A stretch of DNA of 64,000 nucleotides from contig JBBDXN010000128.1 of the NCBI GenBank assembly GCA_040902305.1, forward strand, positions 21,333-85,332, given 5' to 3'. Numbering within the stretch: position 1 is the stretch's first letter; every line of letters starts with the position of its first letter. The notes below the pieces were generated by a model, which made no database searches, was not told the DNA's origin, and saw only the letters and a list, made by a program, of their open reading frames with translations. The position numbers and the translations under genes are program-made. Positions 47,550 to 55,892 of this stretch are shown here, piece by piece. Source of the DNA: CAMLFJ01 sp040902305. GTDB lineage: Bacteria > Methylomirabilota > Methylomirabilia > Rokubacteriales > CSP1-6.

Positions 47550-47990
47550 TCATCCTCCTTCCGTCTCCTGGATGGGGTACCAGCGAAGCCACAGCTGCTC
47601 CTCGAGAGAGGACGGCTTGACGGTGTCAAGCTCGACCGCGGCCTCGGGGCCCCACCAGGTGCGCTTCGTCTCCTCCTCGACCGGACTGCCGTAGCAGGCG
47701 GTCAGGAGGTCACTCATCCGCGCGATCCGCTCTGCCTCCGCATCGGCAGCCCGGAACAGGACCTGACACAGCTCACCGGTGGCGTGCGAGAACTGGGGGA
47801 CCACCTCGAACGGGTAGCCCTCGATCGTCACCGGTCCCTTGATCGGAGCGTACGAGTTCGCGAACCTCGCGATCGGCGTGATCGGACTCACGCGACCCGC
47901 GAGGGCCTCCCGCACCTCCTCCTCGGTCATCCCCCACTCGATCGCCGGCCATCCAGCGATGTCACGGACGTCTTCAGCCAAACTGATCAC
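47550..47990 (-). CDS. hypothetical protein, 146 aa
   Basis: The product is acidic, mixed alpha/beta, with Trp-rich end (ETKRTWWGPEAAVEL, LWLRWYPIQETEGG) and no membrane part. The N-terminal half (MTEEEVREALAGRVSP, FANSYAPIKGPVTIEGYPFE) is not recognised. First gene of the dnaK-remnant/zwf operon, downstream of the shared promoter element. GGAGG lies upstream of the start at 47990. Confidence 0.55.
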   Translation of the reverse strand: MISLAEDVRDIAGWPAIEWGMTEEEVREALAGRVSPITPIARFANSYAPIKGPVTIEGYPFEVVPQFSHATGELCQVLFRAADAEAERIARMSDLLTACYGSPVEEETKRTWWGPEAAVELDTVKPSSLEEQLWLRWYPIQETEGG

Positions 47991-48044
47991 GGTAGACCTC
48001 CTCGCTCGCCATATCTCTCTTGTACGCGCCGGCCGACACTTAGG

Positions 48045-48075
48045 CCATTAGAAAGTCTGCTCATGTACGATAGAT
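48045..48075 (-). promoter_or_regulatory. two-part element ATCTAT-N15-TTTCTAATGG (operon B)
   Basis: Minus-strand ATCTAT (48075-48070), 15-bp spacer, TTTCTAATGG (48054-48045), 54 bp before the first gene of the zwf operon. Identical halves and spacing to the element before the gnd operon (60729-60759). Confidence 0.7.
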
Positions 48076-48134
48076 TTTCACGAAGCATCGATCCAGTGGA
48101 CCGACGATCGAATGGCAGGTAGAAAGAATGGGTG

Positions 48135-48548
48135 ATGGAGACGATCTCACCGGGCTGGCTGTTTCGCCGGATCGTGGAGGAGATGCCGGAAGCGGTGATC
48201 TTCGCCGATCGGCAGGGAGCGATCCGCCTGTGGAACCGGGGGGCGGAGACCATGTTCGGGTACTCGGCCCCCGAAGCCCTGGGGCAGAGCCTGGACCTGA
48301 TCATCCCGGAGCGCTTCCGCGCCCGACACTGGGACGGCTACCGCCAGGTCATGGCCACCGGGGTGACCAGCTACGGACAGCGCTTGCTGGCGGTGCCCGC
48401 GATGCGGAAGGACGGTCAGCGCATCTCCATCGAGTTCTCGATCGCGCTCCTGAAGGACGAGCGCGGAGAGGTGGCCGGCGCCGTCGCGGTCGTCCGTGAC
48501 GTGACGGCCCGCTGGCAGGCCGAGCACGGCCGAGCCGCGGCTACCTAG
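48135..48548 (+). CDS. stand-alone PAS-domain protein
   Basis: 137 aa from the ATG at 48135 (a GTG codon just before is also in frame). One PAS domain covers almost the full length: FRRIVEEMPEAVIFADRQGA, IRLWNRGAETMFGYSAPEALG, then RISIEFSIALLKDERGEVAG and VAVVRDVTARWQAE. No output domain follows, so it must act through a partner. Divergent from the zwf operon across 144 bp; its end overlaps the convergent MFS gene by 8 bp. Confidence 0.82.
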   Translation: METISPGWLFRRIVEEMPEAVIFADRQGAIRLWNRGAETMFGYSAPEALGQSLDLIIPERFRARHWDGYRQVMATGVTSYGQRLLAVPAMRKDGQRISIEFSIALLKDERGEVAGAVAVVRDVTARWQAEHGRAAAT

Positions 48549-49863
48549 TCGCGGCCGGCGCGGGCCGGTGCTCCTTGCTCAGGGCGACGAGGATGATGCT
48601 GAGCCCCACCGAACCCAGGCACAACCAGAACACCGCCTGATAACCGGCGGCGGGCGTGTGGCCGTCCACCTTGGGAAACCCCGCCAGAATCAATCCGCTG
48701 ACCTGCTGATAGACGGCGCCCCCGAGCCAGAAGAAGAGGTTGAGGATCCCCATGGCGGTGGCGACAACCTGGGGTGGGACCGAGTCCTTGAGCTGCGCAT
48801 ACGAGGGAATCCAGGTCGAGGCGAAGAAGCCGCCCCAGAACATCGCCACCCACAGCACGCCGTCCGGCAGTCCCACCGGGCGGATGGCGAGAAGCGCCCA
48901 GAGGAGGGCGTACACGACGGCGCCCGCGAGCACCACGCGCCTGCGAGAGCCCACGATCCTGTCGGCCACGTAGCCCCACAGCGTGCACCCGACGATGAGC
49001 CCCAGGGCCCAGAGGGTCAGCGCGTTGGCCGCTTGCTGCTGCGTCTGCCCATAGGCATCCATGAGATAAGGCACGGCCCACAGCCCTTGCATCATCGTCA
49101 TCGTGCCGAAGAGCAGGAAGGCATAGCTCCCGAGCAGCCAGGTATTTCGCTCGCGAAGGACCACGAGAACGCCCTGGCGCAGCGACATCGACTGGCTGGC
49201 TCCCGGAGGCTCAGGCAGATCATCGATCTCGGCGAGCGAGGGGAGCCCCCGCTCCGAGGGGCTGTCGCGGACGAAGACGTATATGAGGAGCGCCGTCGCC
49301 AGCATGACCACTCCAACCCCGCCCAGGCTGAGCCGCCAACCCGCCAGCGTGATCAGCGCCATGAGTGGCGCGGCCGCGCTCAGCCCACCCAGGTTGGCGA
49401 CCGACGTCCAGGCCCCGGTCAGGGTTCCGAACTCCCGGCTGCGGAACCACTGCGCCATGATCTTGGCGGCGCCGACGTAGAGGATCGAGGCTCCGAGGCC
49501 GGTCAGGGCTCGTCCGATGAGCGCCACGAGAAAGCTTGGAGCAAAGGCGAACAGCACCTGCCCAGCCCCGGCGACAACCAGGAAGGCGGTGACCGTTCGG
49601 CGTGAGCCGAAGCGGTCGGTCAGGACACCCGCCACGGGCTGCATCAGGGCAAAGGGCCATAGGTACAGTGAGGTGAGGAGCCCGAGCTCGGCCGCGTTCA
49701 GGACAAACGCCGCCCGCAAATCGGGGATGGCCACGGCCGGGGCCAGGCGGGTGAAGAAGGCCAGCAGCCCGCTGACGAAGAGCAGCCCGAGGCACACCCA
49801 GCGATACGTCAGCGTCCGTCGTATCAGAGCGGGCGTGAGGAGCCGCGGATCGGCCGGCGTCAT
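48541..49863 (-). CDS. major facilitator superfamily transporter
   Basis: 440 aa, 12 predicted transmembrane helices. MFS motif A-like loop GVLTDRFGSRRTVTAFLVVA after TM2, and the second-half equivalent GYVADRIVGSRRRVVLAG. LSAAAPLMALITLAGWRLSL and the GLGASILYVGAAKIMAQWF region fit the anion/sugar-phosphate or nitrate/cyanate-type MFS subgroup; substrate unknown. Its ATG overlaps the stop of the glgX remnant. Confidence 0.85.
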   Translation of the reverse strand: MTPADPRLLTPALIRRTLTYRWVCLGLLFVSGLLAFFTRLAPAVAIPDLRAAFVLNAAELGLLTSLYLWPFALMQPVAGVLTDRFGSRRTVTAFLVVAGAGQVLFAFAPSFLVALIGRALTGLGASILYVGAAKIMAQWFRSREFGTLTGAWTSVANLGGLSAAAPLMALITLAGWRLSLGGVGVVMLATALLIYVFVRDSPSERGLPSLAEIDDLPEPPGASQSMSLRQGVLVVLRERNTWLLGSYAFLLFGTMTMMQGLWAVPYLMDAYGQTQQQAANALTLWALGLIVGCTLWGYVADRIVGSRRRVVLAGAVVYALLWALLAIRPVGLPDGVLWVAMFWGGFFASTWIPSYAQLKDSVPPQVVATAMGILNLFFWLGGAVYQQVSGLILAGFPKVDGHTPAAGYQAVFWLCLGSVGLSIILVALSKEHRPAPAATR

Positions 49864-50285
49864 GAGCTCCGCGGCCGCACGAGCACCACGACCGACCGTG
49901 GCCCGACGGTGTAACGCGCCGCGGTCAGGGTCACCCCCCGATCCGGCTCACGGATGTCGTCCGGGGTCTCTCGGGTGGTGTCCACCACGCGCTGCCATTC
50001 GCTCGGGCGCCCCTCCTGCACGACGAACTCGAGGGGCTCCCAGTGCGCGTTGACCATGGATGTCGTCCCGCCAGAAGCGGCTCCGGCAGAGCGAGGGGTG
50101 GGCCTTGCGGAAGCCGATCATCTGCCGGGCGAAGCGGAAGACGGCCCGGTGCGCATCGAGCCGACTCCAGTCCAGCCAGCTCGTCTCGTTGTCCTGGCTT
50201 CCTCTTCGGCGATCCACGTCACCCCGAGGGGGTTTGGCAGCCCTTCGAGGCTCGCCCAGGAAGGGGTGGAAGGCTGGCCGCTCAT
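49860..50285 (-). pseudogene. glycogen debranching enzyme (glgX-like) remnant
   Basis: Three non-adjacent pieces of a GlgX/isoamylase-type protein are fused. The N-terminus starts at the ATG 50283-50285 (PSWASLEGLPNPLGVTWIAE). A frame-shifted central piece begins at about 50200 (DNETSWLDWSRLDAHRAVFR, then HPSLCRSRFWRD). The C-terminus is in another frame from about 50057 (NAHWEPLEFVVQEG, DTTRETPDDI, YTVGPRSVVVLVRP). Normal length would be about 700 residues; the catalytic barrel is gone. ATGA overlaps with both neighbours (the DedA-rhodanese full-length stop and the MFS start) preserve an old operon layout. Confidence 0.75.
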
Positions 50286-51244
50286 GTCTTCTTCGAATAC
50301 GCCGGCGCTGCCGGCGCGGCCTCGACTGGGAAGCCCGCCTCTCGCCACGCGTCAAGGCCCCCGGCGAGCGGTCGGATGCGCTGGACGCCGCGGCGCCGCA
50401 GAAGCAGCGCCGCCCGGGCGCTGCTGGCTTCGTTGGGTCACGTGCAGTAGAGGATCACGTCTCGGTCGCTTGGGATCTCCTGCGAGTGCCGCTCGAGCTC
50501 CTCCGGGCTCATGTGCACGGCTCCCGGAATCACCACCGGGTCGGCCCCGAAATCGAGCGAGTGACGGAGATCCACGATCATCAGCGCCTGGCCGGTGTCG
50601 ATCTTCAGCTTGAGCTCGGCCGGGGTGATTCGCGTGATCCGCAAGGCCCGGATGAAGCGCTGGCGTCTGAAGTACTTGCCCGCAATGTAGAGGGCGAGGC
50701 CTCCGAACACCAGGCCGAAGAGCCAGGACCCCAGATATCGCCCGTGGGCCGCGACGCGTTCGACCTGGTCGCTAAAGAGATAGCCCAGCCCCGTGTACGT
50801 CCCGATCCACAGCAGCGCGCCCAGGGTATCGACGAGCAGAAACTTGGACCGCCGCATCCCAAGGACGCCGGCGAGCGGCTGCGCCACCGTGTTCAGCCCA
50901 GGCACGAACTTGGCGATCAGGAGCGACCATCCGCCGTACCGGGCGAACATGTCCTGGCTCCGCCGCACACATGAGTCCGGCTCGAGCGAGATTCGGCACA
51001 GCAGGCGCGTCACCTGACTCCCACGGGTTCGGCCGATCTCGTACCAGACGACGTCGCTGAGCAGCGACGCCGCTACGCCCACCGCGATGGCGGACGGGAG
51101 CCGGAGCAATCCCGCGCCGGCCAGCACCCCCGCCGCGAGGAGGATCGGCTCGCTCGGGACCGGCAGTGCGAGCTGCTCGGCGGCCACCCAGGCGAACAGT
51201 ACGACATACCCGTGCTGGATCAGGTACGCGGTGGCGCCACCCAC
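50282..51244 (-). CDS. DedA-rhodanese fusion with in-frame TGA (candidate selenoprotein)
   Basis: Residues 1-195 form a DedA membrane domain: LALPVPSEPILLAAGVLAG and FVPGLNTVAQPLAGVLGMRR. Residues about 205-320 form a rhodanese domain (LMIVDLRHSLDFGADPVVIP, DVILYCT). At codon 269 (50438-50440) the frame has TGA where relatives have Cys in YCxCPNEA. Downstream the frame continues with intact rhodanese sequence (PNEASSARAALLLRRRGVQ, then IRPLAGGLDAWREAGFPVE) to a stop at 50282-50284, which overlaps the next gene's ATG. A conventional reading would end at 50438. Sec insertion or a recent nonsense mutation are the two explanations. Confidence 0.75.
50403..50425 (-). promoter_or_regulatory. SECIS-like hairpin after the TGA codon
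   Basis: On the minus strand, 12 nt after the TGA, AGCAGCGCC pairs perfectly with GGCGCTGCT (9 bp) around a 5-nt loop CGGGC. The loop starts 21 nt after TGA and has a G in its first two positions, within the published bacterial SECIS pattern as I know it. GC-rich coding DNA forms hairpins easily, so structure alone is weak evidence. Confidence 0.45.
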
Positions 51245-51247
51245 GGC

Positions 51248-52990
51248 CTAGCCCTTCGGGCCGTATCGGTTGAGGATCAGACGGTCGATGGCGCGGCCGA
51301 GATCCGGGATCTCGCCGCGGCGCCACCGCGCCACGCTCTTCTCCAGCTGACGCGCCAGCTCGCGATCCGCGAAGACGTCCAGCACCCAGCGGGAGAAATC
51401 GCCCCGGGCGGCATGGTACCCGAGCACGTCGCCGGGCACGGCGGTGACCGCGTGGCGGAAGCCGTGCAGGCTCTCCGCCGCCGCGACGACGCGCCCGTCG
51501 TGGTCGCGGAAGAAGAAGCGCCGCTCCGGAGGCACCTGCGAATCGGCGTACTTCTTCACGTGTCGAACGTGCATCGTCTCGCGCGCCGCCGCGACGAACG
51601 TGAGCGCCATCGGGACGCCGTTACTGTCCGGCTGGACGACGACGAACTTGCCGCGCGGCAGCTGGGGAAGCATGGCCGCCGGCCAGTCGCCCCCGCTGGC
51701 CGCGATGCCGGGCAGCGAGACGCTCAGGAAGGCCAGCTCCTCCGGCGTGGTGACGCGCGACAGGAGGTAGACGTCCATCGCCTTGACGACGCACTCGCGC
51801 AGCCAGCTCGGGAGGTAGGTGACGAGACAGAAGCCGCGGTCTTCGATGCCCAGGGCCCCCTCGGCCACCCCCTCGCGGTGCAGCGAGTAGTGCGCCTCGT
51901 CGAGCAGGACCCAGTGGGGCCGCCCCAGGCGCCGCCTCAGGTCGCCGATGGCGCGGAGCCCGGCCTCGATCACGTCCACCTTGCGCGCATGGGGGAGCGC
52001 CGAGAGGTCGGCGATCACCGAGGCGCCCAGGTTCCGCTCGAGGCGGGTGAGCAGTCGCACCATGTCCTGCTCGCTGTGGACCGCGGCCCAGGTGACGGCG
52101 GCGAGCCGGGAGAGCACCTGATAGTCCCCCTCGGGATCGATGATGCACACCGCGTACCGGGCGGCCACCAGGCGCTCGACCAGCGCTCCGGCCAGCCAGG
52201 ACTTGCCCGAGAGCGGATCGCCGTGAACCAGGACGTTGACGCCGCGGGCCGGGATCGCCACCGGCTCGGACGTCTCGGCGGCCCAGCCGAGCGGGATTCG
52301 ATGCCGGGCCGAGGATTGCACCGGCAGGAGACCCTGAAGGACGGGGCCCACGACCGCCGCCGCCACCGCCGCGCCGTTCTCTCCCGGGAAGACCCAGTCG
52401 GCCCGCTCCTTCACCACCGGCATGGCATCGGCCGGGCACGCCCGCCATCCGCAGACCTCGAAGAAAGGCAGATCGTTCTCGGCATCGCCGAAGGCCAGCA
52501 CATCATGGAAGGACAAGCCGAGGAAGCGCAGGGCGTTCTGGACCCCCGTGCCCTTGGATACGCCCGCGGGCAGCAACATGAGCGCGCCACGGTTGTACAC
52601 GAGATCCCGATTCACGCCCGCCGCCGCGAGCGCCTCGCGGATCGGCCCTTCGTCGCCCCGCGCGGCTCCGACGATGACCCGCCCGACCTGATAGAGAATC
52701 CCGCGACGATCCAGCTCGGCCAGAAGCCGGTTGGGCGGAGGCGGGCCCTGATCGCGGATCATCGCCGAGCCGGGATAGTAGAGCACCGCGCCGTTCTCGG
52801 CAACGACGGCCTCGAAGATCTCGTGGCAGTCACAGACGCGGCCCAGCTCGAAGAAGGTGCGTCCCGTGACGAGAATGAGCCGCACCCCGGCCTCCCGGGC
52901 GCGCTCAAGGGCCTCCCGCACCCCCGGGCCGATCCGGTCGGCGGATGCCAGGGTGCCGTCGAAATCGAACGCCAGCGCCTTGAAGAACAC
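51248..52990 (-). CDS. HAD phosphatase - HerA-like ATPase - DUF5752-like fusion
   Basis: About 580 aa. N-terminal HAD Cof-type phosphatase (LAFDFDGTLASADRIGPGVR, ILVTGRTF, LAFGDAENDLPFFEVCG). From about residue 245 a P-loop ATPase: Walker A HGDPLSGKSW, CIIDPEGDY, Walker B HWVLLDEAHYSL, as in HerA/DUF87 ATPases. C-terminus (FRDHDGRVVAAAESLHGFRH, YHAARGDFSRWVLDVFADRE) looks like DUF5752. The start is uncertain; GTG 52988-52990 gives a normal HAD N-terminus, and an upstream ATG at 53080 adds 30 unlike residues. Its 3' end is 3 bp from the DedA gene start. Divergent from the stress-protein operon. Confidence 0.8.
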   Translation of the reverse strand: MFFKALAFDFDGTLASADRIGPGVREALERAREAGVRLILVTGRTFFELGRVCDCHEIFEAVVAENGAVLYYPGSAMIRDQGPPPPNRLLAELDRRGILYQVGRVIVGAARGDEGPIREALAAAGVNRDLVYNRGALMLLPAGVSKGTGVQNALRFLGLSFHDVLAFGDAENDLPFFEVCGWRACPADAMPVVKERADWVFPGENGAAVAAAVVGPVLQGLLPVQSSARHRIPLGWAAETSEPVAIPARGVNVLVHGDPLSGKSWLAGALVERLVAARYAVCIIDPEGDYQVLSRLAAVTWAAVHSEQDMVRLLTRLERNLGASVIADLSALPHARKVDVIEAGLRAIGDLRRRLGRPHWVLLDEAHYSLHREGVAEGALGIEDRGFCLVTYLPSWLRECVVKAMDVYLLSRVTTPEELAFLSVSLPGIAASGGDWPAAMLPQLPRGKFVVVQPDSNGVPMALTFVAAARETMHVRHVKKYADSQVPPERRFFFRDHDGRVVAAAESLHGFRHAVTAVPGDVLGYHAARGDFSRWVLDVFADRELARQLEKSVARWRRGEIPDLGRAIDRLILNRYGPKG

Positions 52991-53079
52991 GACTGTTGTC
53001 GGATCATGCAACCGAGGTGTGGATGGCGCGTAGTCTAGCACCGCGGTACGGGAAGGCAATCTCGCGCGAGGAAGATTCA

Positions 53080-53110
53080 TTCTAACCGTGGCGACTCAAC
53101 TATCTAATGG
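53080..53110 (+). promoter_or_regulatory. two-part element TTCTAA-N15-TATCTAATGG (operon D)
   Basis: TTCTAA (53080-53085), a 15-bp spacer, then TATCTAATGG (53101-53110), 44 bp before the first universal stress protein gene. One base differs from TTTCTAATGG of operons A and B; spacing is identical. Confidence 0.65.
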
Positions 53111-53154
53111 TCCGGCGCGCGGAGGCGCGCTAGAAAGGAGCCGAGGAGGACGCC

Positions 53155-53646
53155 ATGAAACTCGACAAGATCCTGATCCCGCTCGACGGGTCGCGCTTCG
53201 CGGAGGCCGCGCTGCCGAAGGCGGTGGAGCTCGTCAGGGGCAACCCCGACGCGACCCTGATCCTGCTCCGCGCGGCGGAGGTAGCGACCTTCCCCGGCGT
53301 CGATCCCATCGACGCCCAGGTTTCGGTGGTCCACGAGGCGGAGGACTACCTCGAGACCGTGGCCGCGCGGCTCCGTGAGGATGGCGTCCCGGAGGTGAGG
53401 CCGTCGGTCTGGTATGGCCCCGCGGTTCCGGCCATCCTGGAGGCCGCCCGTTTGGCGAAGCCGGACCTGATCATGATGAGCACCCACGGCCGGAGCGGTA
53501 TCGGCCGCCTGATCGTCGGGTCGGTCGCCGAGACGGTGCTGCGGGGCACCCGGACGCCGATCTTCCTGATCCGGGTCGAGGGCACGCCGGTGGAGACGCC
53601 CGTCGGGCGGGCGACCGCGCGGGAGCGGGAGCCGGCCAATGTATAA
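53155..53646 (+). CDS. universal stress protein (first)
   Basis: 163 aa with GAGGAGG at good spacing. Single UspA domain: KILIPLDGSRFAEAALPKAV, the ATP-binding G-x2-G-x9-G-S in THGRSGIGRLIVGSVAETVL, and VEGTPVETPVG tail. ATP-binding UspA-type proteins form dimers in the cytoplasm and protect during starvation, hypoxia or oxidative stress. Overlaps the next usp gene by 8 bp. First gene of the operon that ends in pyk. Confidence 0.92.
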   Translation: MKLDKILIPLDGSRFAEAALPKAVELVRGNPDATLILLRAAEVATFPGVDPIDAQVSVVHEAEDYLETVAARLREDGVPEVRPSVWYGPAVPAILEAARLAKPDLIMMSTHGRSGIGRLIVGSVAETVLRGTRTPIFLIRVEGTPVETPVGRATAREREPANV

Positions 53647-54103
53647 GCGGGTGCTGGTGCCGCTCGACGGCTCGCGCCTGGCGGAGGGAATCCTGCCCGT
53701 CATCCTCCAGATCGCGAGTCCGCTCGACCTGGAGGTGGTGCTGGTCCACGTCGTGCGGCCGATCGGGCCGCAGGCCATCGAGGCGACACGCCACTTCACG
53801 GTCGACGACGTGGCGGCCCGGATGAAGGAGGCTCGCGAGTACCTCGCCCCGGTAGCCGCCAAGCTGCGCGCCCGCGGGGTGCGGGTGACGACCGACGCTC
53901 GGCACGGGGAGCCGGTGGCGGAGATCGTGGCGGCGGCGCGGGAGACCGGGGCCGACCTCATCGCGATGACGACTCACGGCCGGAGCGGGCTTGGCCGGCT
54001 CCTGTTCGGCTCGGTCGCGGAAGCGGTGCTGCGGCAGGCCCAGATCCCGGTGCTCATGATGCGGCTCACCGAGCGTCAGGTGGCCGCCGCCGAAGTTGCG
54101 TGA
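53639..54103 (+). CDS. universal stress protein (second)
   Basis: 154 aa UspA paralogue: VLVPLDGSRLAEGILPVILQ at the start and ATP loop THGRSGLGRLLFGSVAEAVL. The start overlaps the end of the first usp, and its stop overlaps the DUF488 start, so translation is coupled through three genes. The two domains could heterodimerise. Confidence 0.9.
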   Translation: MYKRVLVPLDGSRLAEGILPVILQIASPLDLEVVLVHVVRPIGPQAIEATRHFTVDDVAARMKEAREYLAPVAAKLRARGVRVTTDARHGEPVAEIVAAARETGADLIAMTTHGRSGLGRLLFGSVAEAVLRQAQIPVLMMRLTERQVAAAEVA

Positions 54104-54630
54104 TGGCGGCGGGGACGCTCTACACCATCGGGCACTCCACGCGCACCGCGCGAGAGCTGGTCGAGCTGCTCCGGGCTCACGGAGTGGAGCAGGTGGTGGA
54201 TGTCCGCACCATTCCCCGGTCGCGTCACAATCCACAGTTCACCCGACCCGCGCTGGCCCGCTCGCTCCACGCGGTCAAGATCGGCTACCGTCACCTGAAG
54301 GCCCTGGGGGGGCTCCGCCACGCGCGGGCCGACTCCATCAACCTCGGCTGGCGCAACGCCTCCTTCCGCGGGTACGCCGACTACATGCAGACCGAGGGTT
54401 TCGCCGCCGGCCTCGCGCGCCTCGAGCAGCTCGCGACCCGGCGCCCCACCGCCATCATGTGCGCCGAGGCCCTGCCGTGGCGGTGCCATCGGTCGCTGAT
54501 CGCGGACGCGCTCACGGTGGACCGGTGGCGAGTACTCCATATCCAGAGCCGAAAGACCGCCCGGCCCCACAAGCGCACCCCCTTTCTCCGGGTGCGCTCA
54601 GGCCGGCTCGTCTACCCGAGAGCGGCTTGA
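54100..54630 (+). CDS. DUF488-domain protein
   Basis: 176 aa. TIGHSTRTARELVELLRAHG, VVDVRTIPRSRHNPQF, LGGLR and the Cys-containing IMCAEALPWRCHRSLIADAL match DUF488, a nuclease-like or nucleotide-binding family of unknown biochemistry. The invariant Cys, Glu and RCHR are present. Part of the stress operon. Confidence 0.88.
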   Translation: MMAAGTLYTIGHSTRTARELVELLRAHGVEQVVDVRTIPRSRHNPQFTRPALARSLHAVKIGYRHLKALGGLRHARADSINLGWRNASFRGYADYMQTEGFAAGLARLEQLATRRPTAIMCAEALPWRCHRSLIADALTVDRWRVLHIQSRKTARPHKRTPFLRVRSGRLVYPRAA

Positions 54631-54678
54631 CACGAGGCTTCTCCGGGCAGACCCTTCCGGCTGAGGAGGAAACGTAAC

Positions 54679-55845
54679 ATGGGTGGGACGGTGCGGGTGC
54701 TCACGATCCGCGGCATTCCGATCAACGTCCACGTGAGCTGGCTCGTGATCTACGGGCTCATCACGTGGACCCTCGCGGTCGGGTACTTCCCGCGCGCGCT
54801 GCCGGACCTCCCGGCCGCCGCCCACTGGGCCAACGGGCTGCTGGCCGCGTTCCTCCTCTTCGTCTCCGTCTTGCTGCACGAGCTGTCGCACTCGTTCGTG
54901 GCGCTGGCGCACGGGCTCTCCGTCCGCGGGATCACCCTGCACGTGTTCGGCGGCGTCTCGCACCTCGAGGATGAGCCGCCGAGCCCGCGGGCCGAGTTCC
55001 TGATCGCGGTGGTGGGGCCGATCACGAGCTTCGCCATCGCGGTGGTGCTGTGGGCGATCAACGCCAGCGGTCTCGTGCAGCCGGCGTGGGCGCAGGCGGT
55101 GGTCGCCTACCTCGTGCTGGTGAATTTCGCGGTCGGGATCTTCAACCTCGTGCCCGGCTTTCCACTCGACGGCGGGCGAATATTGCGAGCCGCCCTCTGG
55201 AAGTGGAAGGGCACCTTGGGTCAAGCCACCTACATGGCCAGCCGAGTCGGAGTGGGCTTCGCCTTCGCTCTCATGGCGCTCGGCTTCTTGCAGATCCTCA
55301 GCGGTTCGGTCATCGGCGGCTTCTGGTTCATCCTCATCGGCATGTTCCTCCGCGGCGCCGCGGACGCGAGCTATTCCCAGATGGCCCTCCGGGAAGCCCT
55401 GGCCCGCCTGCCGGTGCGGGACATCATGGCGCGCGAGGTCGTCACGGTGCCCCCGGACGCGACCGTCGCGCAGCTCGCGGACGCCTTCTGGTCCCATCAC
55501 GTCACGAGCTTTCCGGTCGTCGACGGCGGCACGGTGCGCGGGATCGCGAGCGTGCAGCAGGTGCACGCGGTGCCGGCCGAGCAACGGACAGAGCGGCGGG
55601 TGAGCGAGCTCATGCGTCCCTTGACCGACGACCTGATCGTCGGGCCGGATGATTCGGTCTTCGACGCGCTGGGCAAGGCGTCGCGAAACCAGGTCGGCCG
55701 GCTGGCGGTGCTCAAGGACTCACGGCTCGTGGGGTATCTCTCCCTCAAGGACATCACCCACGTCCTGGCGCTCCGGGGTCTTCCGGATGGGGCCCGTTCC
55801 GCGCCCGTCGCCGGCGCCAGCGCTCCGGGCCGCCGCGCGGCCTGA
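54679..55845 (+). CDS. site-2 protease family protein with CBS pair
   Basis: 388 aa. Rhomboid-like plan of six or so transmembrane helices, zinc site LLHELSHSFVALAHG (HExxH) and NLVPGFPLDGGRILRAALW (LDGG). From about residue 240 two CBS domains (VRDIMAREVVTVPPDATVAQ, VSELMRPLTDDLIVGPDDSV). S2P-CBS proteins cleave membrane-bound substrates and the CBS pair may sense adenine nucleotides. 48 bp from DUF488; 47 bp to pyk. Confidence 0.9.
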   Translation: MGGTVRVLTIRGIPINVHVSWLVIYGLITWTLAVGYFPRALPDLPAAAHWANGLLAAFLLFVSVLLHELSHSFVALAHGLSVRGITLHVFGGVSHLEDEPPSPRAEFLIAVVGPITSFAIAVVLWAINASGLVQPAWAQAVVAYLVLVNFAVGIFNLVPGFPLDGGRILRAALWKWKGTLGQATYMASRVGVGFAFALMALGFLQILSGSVIGGFWFILIGMFLRGAADASYSQMALREALARLPVRDIMAREVVTVPPDATVAQLADAFWSHHVTSFPVVDGGTVRGIASVQQVHAVPAEQRTERRVSELMRPLTDDLIVGPDDSVFDALGKASRNQVGRLAVLKDSRLVGYLSLKDITHVLALRGLPDGARSAPVAGASAPGRRAA

Positions 55846-55892
55846 CCGCGGCGCCCTCGGGTCCGCTCGGTAGCGCCGAGGTCGACCACGCC

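Noticed and set aside
53040..53154. The operon D element as promoter for the divergent HAD fusion
   Set aside because: In that orientation the motif would be inverted relative to all three other copies.
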